From IMG/VR virus record IMGVR_UViG_3300044825_000577, positions 1-21,934 of that record: a stretch of 21,934 bases of DNA. One strand, given 5' to 3'. The notes below the pieces were generated by a model, which did not search any database, had not been told where the DNA came from, and saw only the letters and a list, made by a program, of their open reading frames with translations. Source of the DNA: a virus. The translations under genes were made by a program, and so were the position numbers. Below, in pieces: positions 6,548 to 14,490 of this stretch; position 1 is the stretch's first letter, and each line of letters begins with the position of its first letter.

Positions 6548-8007
6548 TGAGCTCCTGATCCAGGAGCTCTGCGGCCCCCAGTTACTTGTTGGGGGAGGGC
6601 GCTGCTTTGTTGCGTTCCTTCTCGCGCTCCAGAACCGTCGCGTTCAGGCTGTCGCACAACTCCTGACCGATCTTGGCCGCTATGCTGTTTGGGTCGATAG
6701 TCCTGAAGCGTTCCGGTATAGACGGATTCACTGATTCGACCAGCTTGGTACTCTTGTCTAAGGATTTCATAAAGTTTTTCCTCAATCTCATTGTAGTCAA
6801 ATTTTGGAATGTTTGCCACAGGGACAAGGTTTGCCCCGCCTTTGCCAAGAGTGTTATCAATTCCGACAACGTCTACATTTGGATTATTTGCATACATATC
6901 GGCCAACTTATCAATATTGCTACGAGCGCTTGGGTGCTGGCTCGCAAAAACTTCTAGCGGAACTGTTCGTCCACTGCCTAATTCAGCTTCTTGTCGCATA
7001 GCACGCTCAAGCACACCGTAAAAAGCCTCAATTGGATCGCGGGCGGTATAAGCAATTACAACTTCACGCCCAGCTTTTAAAGCTCTCTCTACTTTGTTTT
7101 GGGCTGTTTTTAAATTAGCAAGTGTTGTGTCATAAACAATTTCTGATTTTCCCGAAATGTTGCCCATTTTTTTGCGGCCAGAGGATTTCCCAGAGCCGCC
7201 GCCGCCGCCAAGAATTAGCACGCGAGAATCCAAACCTTGTGGTGTTGGTTTAGATAGTTTTTGCTCAAATACTCGCTCAACAAAATCACTTGCTGGATCT
7301 TGTACGGCAGATGCTAAAGATCGATTCTTCCGGTAGTCTAAAGACAATTCTCTGGCATCATCAGTATTTAAAATGCGACCGCCCTCCGTGCCATCAAGTT
7401 TTGAGTATTGCTTAACTAAGTTTTCAAAATTTTGATCAAGTTGATCTATAAATGTTTGCCTTGCTTTATTTGCAGTTGATTGCGTTATTTTTTTTATACC
7501 AGTCTTGACGCCTTTGGCAGCAGTCTTCAAACCTTGAGCAGCTGGCAGCACATCAAACGCAGCCAGCTTTGCGTCTTCAGACAGCTGCATTGTCTGACCC
7601 TTGCCCGTCACTATCGGCTTGCCTTCAGCCGGTGCCTGCAGAACCTTTGGCGTGCCTTGCCATTCAGGTTCACCCATCACAGATCTGCTGCCTGACTTGG
7701 CGCTGCCGACAAAGGGCATCAGGTCAGCCAGGCTGATCTCACCAATGCCTGGCACATCGACTTGCCCGAGGCTGTCAACAAACCTGCCGATCTGCTCAAG
7801 GGTCACGCCAGCTGTCTGCAGCGCAGATTGCAGCCTGGTCGGTTGTACAGCGCGGATTTCGCCGTAACCTTGCGGTGCGTCGGTGCGCGTGGCGCTGGGG
7901 CCAGCCGCCAGCTGCAACCCCTCAAGCGACTGCTCGTCCGGCGGCGCTGACGGGTAGTCGCGCTGCAGCGTGTAATCAATGTATGCAGTGTCGAAGTCTT
8001 TAATCAT
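6544..8007 (-). CDS. Virion-associated protein with zeta-toxin-like P-loop kinase domain
   Basis: 487 residues between the gp15- and gp16-like genes, overlapping both by ATGA (4 bases). Residues 1-165 are Ala/Gly/Pro-rich and resemble other ejection-protein N-termini, without a named domain. Residues about 215-400 match phage-type zeta-toxin kinases: Walker A GGGGGSGKSS (267-276), then IVYDTTLAN (290-298), ALKAGREVVIAYTARDP (309-325), GRTVPLEV (346-353), H358 and VVGIDNT (380-386). Only 19 residues separate the P-loop Lys274 from Asp293, much less than in classical zeta toxins, so the substrate-binding part is compact or missing. Residues 430-487 are low complexity. DNA for residues about 170-412 is strikingly AT-rich. 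Zeta kinases phosphorylate UDP-amino sugars; activity here is unproven. No epsilon-like antitoxin gene adjoins it. Confidence 0.8.
   Translation of the reverse strand: MIKDFDTAYIDYTLQRDYPSAPPDEQSLEGLQLAAGPSATRTDAPQGYGEIRAVQPTRLQSALQTAGVTLEQIGRFVDSLGQVDVPGIGEISLADLMPFVGSAKSGSRSVMGEPEWQGTPKVLQAPAEGKPIVTGKGQTMQLSEDAKLAAFDVLPAAQGLKTAAKGVKTGIKKITQSTANKARQTFIDQLDQNFENLVKQYSKLDGTEGGRILNTDDARELSLDYRKNRSLASAVQDPASDFVERVFEQKLSKPTPQGLDSRVLILGGGGGSGKSSGRKKMGNISGKSEIVYDTTLANLKTAQNKVERALKAGREVVIAYTARDPIEAFYGVLERAMRQEAELGSGRTVPLEVFASQHPSARSNIDKLADMYANNPNVDVVGIDNTLGKGGANLVPVANIPKFDYNEIEEKLYEILRQEYQAGRISESVYTGTLQDYRPKQHSGQDRSGVVRQPERDGSGAREGTQQSSALPQQVTGGRRAPGSGAQ
6549..6569 (-). promoter_or_regulatory. Perfect hairpin enclosing the ribosome-binding site of the gp16-like gene
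   Basis: On the minus strand, arms GAGCTCCTG and CAGGAGCTC form a 9-bp perfect inverted repeat around a 3-base loop (GAT). The AGGAG in the second arm is the only Shine-Dalgarno sequence for the 1025-residue gene, 4 bases from the ATG at 6547 and 7 from the ATG at 6544. The hairpin lies within the last codons of the kinase-bearing gene, so ribosomes finishing that gene would have to melt it. This suggests strict translational coupling; it is inferred and untested. Confidence 0.65.
6770..7500 (-). other. AT-rich compositional island within the kinase-bearing gene
   Basis: Hand counts of 60-base lines give 20/60 GC at 7081-7140 and 17/60 at 7441-7500. Outside the island the counts are 34/60 at 7741-7800 and 36/60 at 6601-6660. 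The island matches the zeta-like kinase domain and its N-terminal helical lead-in, while the ends of the same gene have the composition of the neighbours. This suggests the domain was acquired separately from the rest of the gene. Confidence 0.7.
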
Positions 8008-9755
8008 AGTGCGTTCAATTTCCGGCGCTGCTCTTCAATTGCAGCAAGCGATTGACGGATTGCATCGAGATCCTCGCTGCGCAGACCAAGGCGATCTTTG
8101 TCTCTGGCGATGTCTTCGTATCTGGTTTCCTCGGTAAATGTGATGCCTGTCTTTCGTATGTTGCCGCCAGCACCGTAGGAGGTATTCAAATCTTTGAGCC
8201 TGCTTTCGATAGCTTTTGCAGGAACAGACTCGCGCCGTTCTTTGAGAACTCTGTCTCTGATCTGACTTCTGCTCGGTGGCGATTTGCCTTCTGCGTTTGC
8301 TTTGTCCGTTTCCTCTTTCAACAGCTTGTCGAACCTTGTTTGCATTCCGATCAGAGCGTCGGTCTGCTTTGCTGTCAGGTTGGTCTGACCAGTGACAATC
8401 TTCGACTCAAGCTGGAACGATCTGTCTATATCGCGCTGCTCCTCATTGTTGCGGCTGATGTAGAACGGCAGCACGTTTTCGCTTAAGCGCTTGTAACCAA
8501 TGCCAAGCTGGACAGCGCGTTTTTCAATTGACTCAGGGCTGTTGTGCAGTCCTTTCATGATTTCTTTCTTCAGCACAAACTCAGCCTGTGGGTTTCCTTG
8601 CTCGCCCTGCTGCAGTTTCTTCGGCATGTCAAACACCGCTTCTGGCGTGATCGCTTTGGGGTCAAGGATAGACAGTGACTGCAAATCTTTAAGCGCCTGC
8701 TTGTCACGACCGCCGCTGTTGAGATAACGGCTTGTCAACGCTGCAGCCTGGATAACGCGGGTTTCGTGCATTTCCTTGTCGTCGCGCTGCTTGGCTTCCA
8801 CGCGCTGGCTGACGATGTCACGCAGTGCGCTCCTGACCTTTGCCTGCTGATCGAAAGGCATGTTTGCCCAGACGCTGGTCATCTTCCCAGCATCGTTCTT
8901 ATCGAGCCTTGCGATTGCTTTTGTCGGATCGCTGGCAAAGTCTGGCGATGAAACGTATTTGGCGACAGCGCCAAACAAACCATCTTCAATTGACTTTTCC
9001 ACACGCTTGCTGACGGCTTCTGCTTTGGCCGCATCACCTAGCACCACAGCTTCGTCGGTAACGGTTTTGCGAAATGTCTGTGCGTAGTAGGGTGTCAACT
9101 CTGGATTCTGAAAAACATTCGCCTCAAACAATTGCGACTGCGTAACAAAATCGCCATCTATTTTGATCAGCCTGCGTTCTTTGTCTGCTTTAAGCGCTTT
9201 CTCTCTGGCCGCATCGATGACGGTTTTGCCATGCACGATCATGTTTGCGCGAAACTTCAGCGCAGCTTCGCCATCGATCTTGGCCAAAGACTGCGCATAC
9301 CCTTCAGTCATCGAAGCGATTTCATCCTGAATTTTTTGGGGATCGACCTGTTCTTTCTCCACCCTTGCCAGCAAGGATGCAATCTTTTCCCGCCCCTCAA
9401 TTTCAAAGTGGCTGGAAAACTCAAAGCTGCGAGCTTTGCGAACTGCTTTGTCGTAGAAGCTCAAATTGCCCGAGGGAATGATGTTCGATAAGTCGCCGTT
9501 CTGAGCCATTGCAAAGTCAGCTGGTGTCAGCGGTCTATTCGCAACGTCACGCAGCGCTTCTTGCTGGCGCAGTTCCCCCGCAACCACATTGACGGTGGAA
9601 CCCATGCGATCCAGCACTTGAGCATAGGCCTGCGAGCCAGCAGCTTGTTGGCGCGCTGCGGTCATGTAGTCGACCTGGCGGTCGACCACGCGCTCCATCG
9701 GCACGCCAGTTACCGGTCGAAGCTGGATCTGTCCTGATTGCAGTCTGGTCGCCAT
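8004..9755 (-). CDS. Internal virion protein, T7 gp15-like
   Basis: 583 residues, mostly predicted helical and charged, with no signal peptide or clear membrane segment. The N-terminus (RLQSGQIQLRPVTG, then a long Ala/Gln-rich helix to about residue 70) resembles gp15-type proteins, which form a tube with gp16 across the periplasm during DNA ejection. Lys/Arg/Glu-rich stretches lie around 195-215 and 290-340, and the C-terminus is charged (DIARDKDRLGLRSEDLDAIRQ, about 555-575). Size is somewhat below T7 gp15 (747 residues). Order after the gp14-like gene supports the call. The start ATG at 9755 lies 3 bases past the previous stop, and the end overlaps the kinase-bearing gene by ATGA. No enzymatic motif was recognised. 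The assignment rests mainly on synteny and general character. Confidence 0.75.
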   Translation of the reverse strand: MATRLQSGQIQLRPVTGVPMERVVDRQVDYMTAARQQAAGSQAYAQVLDRMGSTVNVVAGELRQQEALRDVANRPLTPADFAMAQNGDLSNIIPSGNLSFYDKAVRKARSFEFSSHFEIEGREKIASLLARVEKEQVDPQKIQDEIASMTEGYAQSLAKIDGEAALKFRANMIVHGKTVIDAAREKALKADKERRLIKIDGDFVTQSQLFEANVFQNPELTPYYAQTFRKTVTDEAVVLGDAAKAEAVSKRVEKSIEDGLFGAVAKYVSSPDFASDPTKAIARLDKNDAGKMTSVWANMPFDQQAKVRSALRDIVSQRVEAKQRDDKEMHETRVIQAAALTSRYLNSGGRDKQALKDLQSLSILDPKAITPEAVFDMPKKLQQGEQGNPQAEFVLKKEIMKGLHNSPESIEKRAVQLGIGYKRLSENVLPFYISRNNEEQRDIDRSFQLESKIVTGQTNLTAKQTDALIGMQTRFDKLLKEETDKANAEGKSPPSRSQIRDRVLKERRESVPAKAIESRLKDLNTSYGAGGNIRKTGITFTEETRYEDIARDKDRLGLRSEDLDAIRQSLAAIEEQRRKLNAL

Positions 9756-9758
9756 GTT

Positions 9759-10400
9759 TTATCCCAATGTCTGTGGTGCTTTTTCTGATGGCTTCTTCTC
9801 GCCATAGATAGTCTTGTACGCATCGATGCCGCCCTGGATCAGCGTTGCATTCGCCAGCAGACCACCGGTCTGACGGGCTGCCGCGCCAGCCTGCTGGTAC
9901 TGACCGGATTGCTGACGGGCAGAGAACAGGTTCAGCGTGTTCTGCAGTTCAGCCGATTGCATCATCGCGGTCGCATCCTCAAAGCCAAGCACTCGGGCGG
10001 TCAGAGCGTTCAGGTCTGCAATGCCGACATCGAACATCACTTCCTGCACGTTCTCGCGCTGGATACCAGCAGCCGACCCGCCTGCGTAGTCGATGCCAGC
10101 CGCAGCTGCTCGCGCACGGACGGTGGCGTTTGTTGCTCGCAAGTTCTTTAGCAGCGTGTTGCCAGCGATCTCGTAATTCCTCGCCTCTATCTCTGCTCGC
10201 TTAAGCAGGCGGCCAGCCTGGATCTGGGCGTACTCCTGCGAATACTGCGCATTGACCTCGGCCACAGCCAAAGTGTTGCGTGCCTGCAACAGATAGCCTG
10301 TCTGCTGTTGGATAGCCGCAGCCTGCTGCGCTTGGGCTTGCCCATACGCGGCGATGAATCCTGCGATGCCTACTGCTTGTCCTGGTTCGATCATTGTCAT
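9759..10400 (-). CDS. Internal virion protein, T7 gp14-like
   Basis: 213 residues. A short hydrophobic segment (AVGIAGFIAAYG, 9-20) precedes a long Ala/Gln-rich helical body. Residues about 111-165 contain VRARAAAAGIDYAGGSAAG, then a helical stretch, a pattern seen in gp14-type ejection proteins (a small turn with a GGS followed by helices). T7 gp14 (196 residues) is ejected first and forms the outer-membrane channel. The location directly after tail tube B is as in T7. The ATG at 10400 overlaps the tail tube B stop as ATGA; a second in-frame ATG lies two codons on. The C-terminus is polar and Lys/Pro-rich. Confidence 0.78.
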   Translation of the reverse strand: MTMIEPGQAVGIAGFIAAYGQAQAQQAAAIQQQTGYLLQARNTLAVAEVNAQYSQEYAQIQAGRLLKRAEIEARNYEIAGNTLLKNLRATNATVRARAAAAGIDYAGGSAAGIQRENVQEVMFDVGIADLNALTARVLGFEDATAMMQSAELQNTLNLFSARQQSGQYQQAGAAARQTGGLLANATLIQGGIDAYKTIYGEKKPSEKAPQTLG

Positions 10401-12385
10401 GTCCCTGAATAAACGGCCACGCGGTAGTCAAGGCCAAGCAAGTTCATCGCCAGCGGCAAGGTCTGCGACACCTCAATTGACTGCTCGCGGTTGTAGCCCA
10501 GCACACCGTTGACCCGCTTGATGCCGGTGAACGTCGGCACCGGCTCATCCAGCAGCGGGTTGTCCATTAGCCTAAATGCCACCTCGTTATTGTTTAGGAT
10601 GCAATGCTGGGTGTCCTCGAGCACCGCGCTGATCTCGACAATCCGCTTCTTGAAGCTGACGCGGCTGCCGGTCTGCAGCTTGATCTCGACGGGCATGGTC
10701 TTGACGTACACGGTGACAGGCAGGCCGACCTCGTAACTGGTGGTCGATTCGCGGTCGAACGTCACCGCGCCGCCTGCGCTGACAGTCTCGTTCGACTGCG
10801 GCACGCCGTCGGTGATCACGTTGAGCGCTTTGCCGATATGAGGCAGGCCAGAGCCGACACCACCAGCAGAGCCGCCCGTAAATGCGCAATCGGTATACAC
10901 ATCGTCCCTGAACTGCTCAATAAAGTACCGAGTCGTGCCGTTGAACACGCGCTTGGTCACGCAATAGATCTGCGTCACGTCCACGCCGACATCGATGAAT
11001 TCACCGTCCGTGGTGAACTCAGACGGCGCGGTGATCTGCTGGCTGCGCATGATGGAGAACACTGCCATCGTGCCGTCAGTGGTGTTAGTCATCAGCAGCA
11101 GGTCAGCTTCCTCGGTGCTGGATGCGCGGCGCAGGGCAATCCGTTGCGGGGCTTTCAGCAAGTGACCGGACAGCAGCGAGATCCGCTGTGTGATGTAGGT
11201 CAGCTGGGTGTCAGAGAACACGAACTCGTTGAGCGACTTGCCCTGGCGCTGGATATAGACCGAGCCAGATTCCACCGACTGCACGCGAGTGCCAGGCTTG
11301 ATGCCGTTGCGCGACACGTTCTTGAACGTGAAGGTCAGCGGGGTGATCGGATCGGTTCCCTGCTGCGGCACATAGAATTCACCGCCCGTGGTGAAGACCT
11401 GGAAGTCACGGGCGCTGATGATGTCGGTGATGACGTTGAGCTCGTTGGTGTCAAGCGTCGCCTCAACAGCGTCATCGTCCAAAGATTCATTTGGCACAAA
11501 ATCAAAGAACAAGCCAATTTTGCTGCCCCAGACCGTGGACGGACGCGACTTGCTGCCGCCAAAATACAGCCGGCCTTCGTGGAAAGTGACCGAGCGTGGC
11601 CATCCCTTGGTGCTTGACCACACATCTTCGTAGCCGGTTTCGAGTTCCCAACTCCCACTTGCTAAAGCGGTGGTATTAAAGAACGGATACTCAGTAATAC
11701 CTTCAACCACTGTTGAGCTAACAAAACGGACAATCTTCACCCTTCCTTGCGGCGTTCCGTTGATGTACTGATTGACATGGCCGCTGTTAAAAGTAGCTGC
11801 GCCAGCGGTTAATGTAATGTTCCCAGACACGGCTGAAGGCGTCAGCGTTGTCGTCGGGTTGCTGTAAGCAACAGTAAATGCGTATTTCGGGATCGAGTCA
11901 AACGTAATGGTTGACACCGTCCAGCTTGCGTCGTTTGCTCCGCGCACGATCTTGACCGGCTGCAAGTCTGGATGCACGACGATCAAGGTGTCGGCAGACT
12001 GCGTCCAGCACATGTCGTCGACAATACTTGAGCCAATAGTCGTGGTCAGGTAGTTGTTGCCAGTGCTGTTGATGTTGGCCACCACCGCGCCGTTCTTGAT
12101 CACATACATGCGGTTGTGCGTGAAGCAGAGCATGTACGAATCGTCGACCGAGAACTGGAACGGCACCAAGCGCACGCCGTTGCCTGCAGACGCGGTGCTG
12201 GTGTTGGGTAGCTCGAGAATGTGCTTGGTGCCAGGGCGGCGACGCAGGCCACCTTGTGGCTGGATCAAGACGTTGGTGGCCTTGGCCAATGCGTTTGCGT
12301 ATGACTGCAAGTCCACGCGAGCTCGCAGCAGCGGGTCGAGTTCCCCGGTGCTGAAGTTGGTGGTGAAGTCAACGAAGCGCGGCAT
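10397..12385 (-). CDS. Tail tubular protein B (T7 gp12-like nozzle)
   Basis: 662 residues. The N-terminus carries the nozzle family signature: NFSTGELDPLLRARVDL (10-26), then NVLIQPQGGLRRRPGTKH (38-55). A beta-rich body includes SVTFHEGRLYFGGS about residue 264-277, typical of the propeller-like part of gp12 proteins. The protein forms the distal tail tube through which DNA leaves, and binds tail tube A and the fibres. Length is slightly below T7 gp12 (794 residues). It overlaps tail tube A by one base (TGATG). DNA for residues about 160-248 is somewhat less GC-rich (27/60 at 11641-11700), matching an insertion domain with a GNITLTAGAATF strand; this may be a swapped module. Confidence 0.92.
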   Translation of the reverse strand: MPRFVDFTTNFSTGELDPLLRARVDLQSYANALAKATNVLIQPQGGLRRRPGTKHILELPNTSTASAGNGVRLVPFQFSVDDSYMLCFTHNRMYVIKNGAVVANINSTGNNYLTTTIGSSIVDDMCWTQSADTLIVVHPDLQPVKIVRGANDASWTVSTITFDSIPKYAFTVAYSNPTTTLTPSAVSGNITLTAGAATFNSGHVNQYINGTPQGRVKIVRFVSSTVVEGITEYPFFNTTALASGSWELETGYEDVWSSTKGWPRSVTFHEGRLYFGGSKSRPSTVWGSKIGLFFDFVPNESLDDDAVEATLDTNELNVITDIISARDFQVFTTGGEFYVPQQGTDPITPLTFTFKNVSRNGIKPGTRVQSVESGSVYIQRQGKSLNEFVFSDTQLTYITQRISLLSGHLLKAPQRIALRRASSTEEADLLLMTNTTDGTMAVFSIMRSQQITAPSEFTTDGEFIDVGVDVTQIYCVTKRVFNGTTRYFIEQFRDDVYTDCAFTGGSAGGVGSGLPHIGKALNVITDGVPQSNETVSAGGAVTFDRESTTSYEVGLPVTVYVKTMPVEIKLQTGSRVSFKKRIVEISAVLEDTQHCILNNNEVAFRLMDNPLLDEPVPTFTGIKRVNGVLGYNREQSIEVSQTLPLAMNLLGLDYRVAVYSGT

Positions 12386-12999
12386 CAGTTCCTCACGGCA
12401 ATCAGCGTGTAATCGTCCATGATGCGGCTGGGCTGACCCTGCGCATCGATCTGCGTCGCGGTGCGGAAGAAGCCGCCACGACCGTTTTCAGCCGGGTCGC
12501 CGACAGCCTTGCGCTCCCAGCGCAGCGCCTTGTCCTGCTGCTCGGTGATCGGCTCTGCGATGTGCCAGGCGACCATGTACTTCATCAGCTGGACGAAATA
12601 GGGTGGCCATGCGTACTCGGACAGGCTGTACTGGTAGTCGATGAAGACCTGTTCCAGATTGGTCAGCAGCTGGTCGCCCTGGATTTCAAAATCTTTACGC
12701 ACCGGAGCACCCACCGCAGCAGTGTCATAGACGGCACGCGGGCCAGCCAGCCGGTCACCAGGCAACTGGTAGGCATAGCGCCAGACGCTTCCCGGCGCTG
12801 TCAGCAGGCGGGCAAGCTGGATCTTCTTCGTGTTGAAACTCCACGGGTACATAACCAGCGTTGAGTCGCGGATGTCTGGGTATAGACGGTCGCAGACAGA
12901 GCTCTCGTCGGTTCCATCGTTGAACGATGTGATCGCCTTAGAGCCCACCATCAGCAGAGCGTCTGAGCAAATTGTGATGCCGGTATCGCCAGCTGCCAA
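12385..12999 (-). CDS. Tail tubular protein A (T7 gp11-like gatekeeper)
   Basis: 204 residues, near T7 gp11 (196). Family pattern in residues 10-65: ICSDALLMVGSKAITSFND, then CDRLYPDIRDSTLVMYPWSF with Trp53, followed by basic residues. These proteins form the dodecameric ring joining portal to nozzle. The start is TTG at 12999: GGGAGAACGACT places GGGAG seven bases ahead, and a TAG stop lies in frame five codons upstream, so no ATG is available. A hairpin lies between it and the capsid operon, and it overlaps tail tube B by one base. Confidence 0.9.
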   Translation of the reverse strand: MAAGDTGITICSDALLMVGSKAITSFNDGTDESSVCDRLYPDIRDSTLVMYPWSFNTKKIQLARLLTAPGSVWRYAYQLPGDRLAGPRAVYDTAAVGAPVRKDFEIQGDQLLTNLEQVFIDYQYSLSEYAWPPYFVQLMKYMVAWHIAEPITEQQDKALRWERKAVGDPAENGRGGFFRTATQIDAQGQPSRIMDDYTLIAVRN

Positions 13000-13022
13000 A
13001 GTCGTTCTCCCTACATGTAATA

Positions 13023-13056
13023 AAGGCCAGCCACCGGTTTCCCAGCAGCTGGCCTT
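13023..13056 (-). terminator. Hairpin after the capsid operon, probable weak terminator
   Basis: Minus-strand arms AAGGCCAGC and GCTGGCCTT form a 9-bp perfect stem with a 16-base loop. TATTACAT follows, so the U-tract is short. It lies 17 bases past the stop of the 96-residue gene and 24 bases ahead of the tail tube A start. Partial termination or 3'-end protection of the abundant capsid mRNA is likely. Confidence 0.5.
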
Positions 13057-13072
13057 GTTGCACTACTACCGG

Positions 13073-13363
13073 TTAATCGGTATTGGTGCCGGTGTTGACA
13101 GCCTGTGCGTCTGCCACGTCCACCACGCCAGCTGCCGAGATCGACAGCACGACATGGAAGCCAGCCGTAGATACGGAGCCGGAACTTGTGGTCACGCGAT
13201 AGATCAGATCGCCAACTTTTAGCAGCGATGCGACGGAGTTGAAGTAACCGCTGGAGTCAACCGTAGCGGCACTATCGGTGGTGGTGTAAGTCCACATCTG
13301 CGGAGCATTGCCCGCTTTGGACTGACCACCTGCGGCATTCAAGCCTGCGGAATCAAAAGCCAT
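13073..13363 (-). CDS. Small beta-rich virion protein (possible head decoration protein)
   Basis: 96 residues, Ala/Ser/Gly/Thr-rich, predicted beta structure with a conserved-looking core APQMWTYTTTDSAATVDSSG (20-39) and LLKVGDLIYRV (47-57). Similar small genes sit just after the capsid gene in several podoviruses, usually as hypothetical proteins; a role as head decoration or structural accessory is inferred from this place. ATG at 13363 has GGGAGG eight bases upstream, a strong site in the 15-base gap after the capsid stop, so it should be well translated from the capsid transcript. It is the last gene before the hairpin. Confidence 0.7.
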   Translation of the reverse strand: MAFDSAGLNAAGGQSKAGNAPQMWTYTTTDSAATVDSSGYFNSVASLLKVGDLIYRVTTSSGSVSTAGFHVVLSISAAGVVDVADAQAVNTGTNTD

Positions 13364-13378
13364 GATTCAGCCCTCCCT

Positions 13379-14233
13379 TTAAGCTGCAGCCGCAGTGTCG
13401 CGGGCAGTGATCTTGACGATACCCTCGGAATCGATAGCAACCGAACCCGCCGAGAACAGAGCGTTGACCAGCCAGCTGGTCTTCTCGGGGATGTAGTTGA
13501 TCTCGGTGCGAGGAGCGATGCCTTCTGCGTAGCCGATAGCGTCGCGGTGGAAAGCAAACAAAGTGCGATCCGACGAACCATCGATTGGCAGGCCGCCTTC
13601 GGAACGGTCGCCCAGGACGTGGAAGGTGAAGCCCATGAACTGGTTGATCTCACCCTGAACCAGCGCCTTGACGGTGTTGAAGTCAGACGACGTTACCGAT
13701 GTCTGCTCAAGCATCGATGCGAGCGAATTGGCGTGGATGATGATGTTGCGACCTTCGGCTGGCACGTTCTTGGTGTTCAAGATCTTTGCAGCCTCGCGCA
13801 GCTTGGCGATGTTCATGTTGGTGTTCGCGCCACCAATGCTGTTTGCCACGGTGCCGGTGCTGGTTGCAGCATTCAGCGCGTCGAGAATCAGCTGATCCTG
13901 ACGACGACCGATAGCAGCGCCGACAACTTGGGCGAGCTCGGAGCGCTCGTCGAAGTTGACCTTCTGCTGCGAAAAGATGTCCGAATACTCGGCGGCGTTC
14001 CAGTCCGACAGCGTGCAGGTCACGGTCGAGAAGCCGACGTTCATCGGGGTGACATCAGTCTGGGTCACGCGGGCAGTTGCCACGCCACGACCGACTTTGG
14101 GGAATTTAACGGTAGAGCCTTCGACACCACGACGCTGACGCACAGCGCCCACCAGCATTGCCTTGCCCTGGTAAGCCTGTTTGACCTCTGCGTCGAACAG
14201 TGTCACGAAGGCATTGCTCAGAGAGATAGCCAT
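13379..14233 (-). CDS. Major capsid protein
   Basis: 284 residues. An N-terminal helix (1-22) leads to a basic, beta-type loop resembling the E-loop (VEGSTVKFPKVGRGVA, 37-52), then a P-domain-like helix: DWNAAEYSDIFSQQKVNFDE (77-96) and the following ELAQVVGAAIGRRQDQLILDAL (99-120). This fits an HK97-fold T7 gp10-class capsid protein. It is shorter than T7 gp10A (345 residues). It has its own putative promoter and a leader of about 136 bases, and a terminator precedes them, suggesting independent high expression. GAGG lies five bases before the ATG. No second frame-shifted form was seen. The downstream beta-rich gene is probably co-expressed. Confidence 0.9.
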   Translation of the reverse strand: MAISLSNAFVTLFDAEVKQAYQGKAMLVGAVRQRRGVEGSTVKFPKVGRGVATARVTQTDVTPMNVGFSTVTCTLSDWNAAEYSDIFSQQKVNFDERSELAQVVGAAIGRRQDQLILDALNAATSTGTVANSIGGANTNMNIAKLREAAKILNTKNVPAEGRNIIIHANSLASMLEQTSVTSSDFNTVKALVQGEINQFMGFTFHVLGDRSEGGLPIDGSSDRTLFAFHRDAIGYAEGIAPRTEINYIPEKTSWLVNALFSAGSVAIDSEGIVKITARDTAAAA

Positions 14234-14375
14234 GTGAACCTCGTTCGGTTAAGTGATCAGGGTTTTGCGCGTCGGTGAGCCGCTGGGTGCGGGCCTTTGC
14301 TTGCTGCTTGCGGCAGCCACTCGTCAGCTTCTCGCTGCGGTCAGGGTCGGGGAAACCCGGTGGGCCTTGTCGCGG

Positions 14376-14403
14376 ATTCTATGTCGGTGTGACCAAAATG
14401 CAA
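14376..14403 (-). promoter_or_regulatory. Putative sigma70-type promoter for the capsid operon
   Basis: On the minus strand TTGCAT and TAGAAT (5 of 6 matches to TATAAT) are separated by 16 bases. The -35 match is weak (3 of 6). It lies just downstream of the scaffold terminator and about 143 bases upstream of the capsid ATG. The promoter upstream of the cupin gene has the same 16-base spacing and shares ATAGAATC, which makes a chance match less likely. Confidence 0.5.
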
Positions 14404-14425
14404 CATGTCCGATTGCTGAATGGAC

Positions 14426-14452
14426 AAAAAAGCCCCGGCGCGAAGCCGGGGC
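14426..14452 (-). terminator. Rho-independent terminator after the scaffold operon
   Basis: On the minus strand an 8-bp perfect GC-rich stem (GCCCCGGC with GCCGGGGC), a five-base loop (TTCGC) and a run of six T residues give a textbook intrinsic terminator. It lies 39 bases past the scaffold stop. It should end the cupin-to-scaffold transcript before the capsid promoter. Confidence 0.9.
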
Positions 14453-14490
14453 AAAGGGGGCGGCAATGGCAGGCCGCCTGCGAGAGATCG

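Noticed and set aside
5420-6550. 376-residue plus-strand frame opposite the gp16-like gene
   Set aside because: Arg/Gln/Cys-rich shadow translation without motif; the minus-strand gene explains this region.
6582-6869. Alternative minus-strand frame of 95 residues over the end of the kinase-bearing gene
   Set aside because: The main frame continues with a plausible GRISESVY end and joins the next gene by an ATGA overlap. The alternative frame has no good start site and leaves a gap.
7180-7209. GGC-type repeat at the P-loop as a slippery frameshift site
   Set aside because: The run codes for a glycine-rich Walker A loop and the frame stays open on both sides; no alternative product is supported.
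13000-13016. TAGGGAGA before tail tube A resembles the 3' end of a T7 RNA polymerase promoter
   Set aside because: Upstream bases do not match the T7 consensus, and GGGAG is better explained as the ribosome-binding site of the TTG start.
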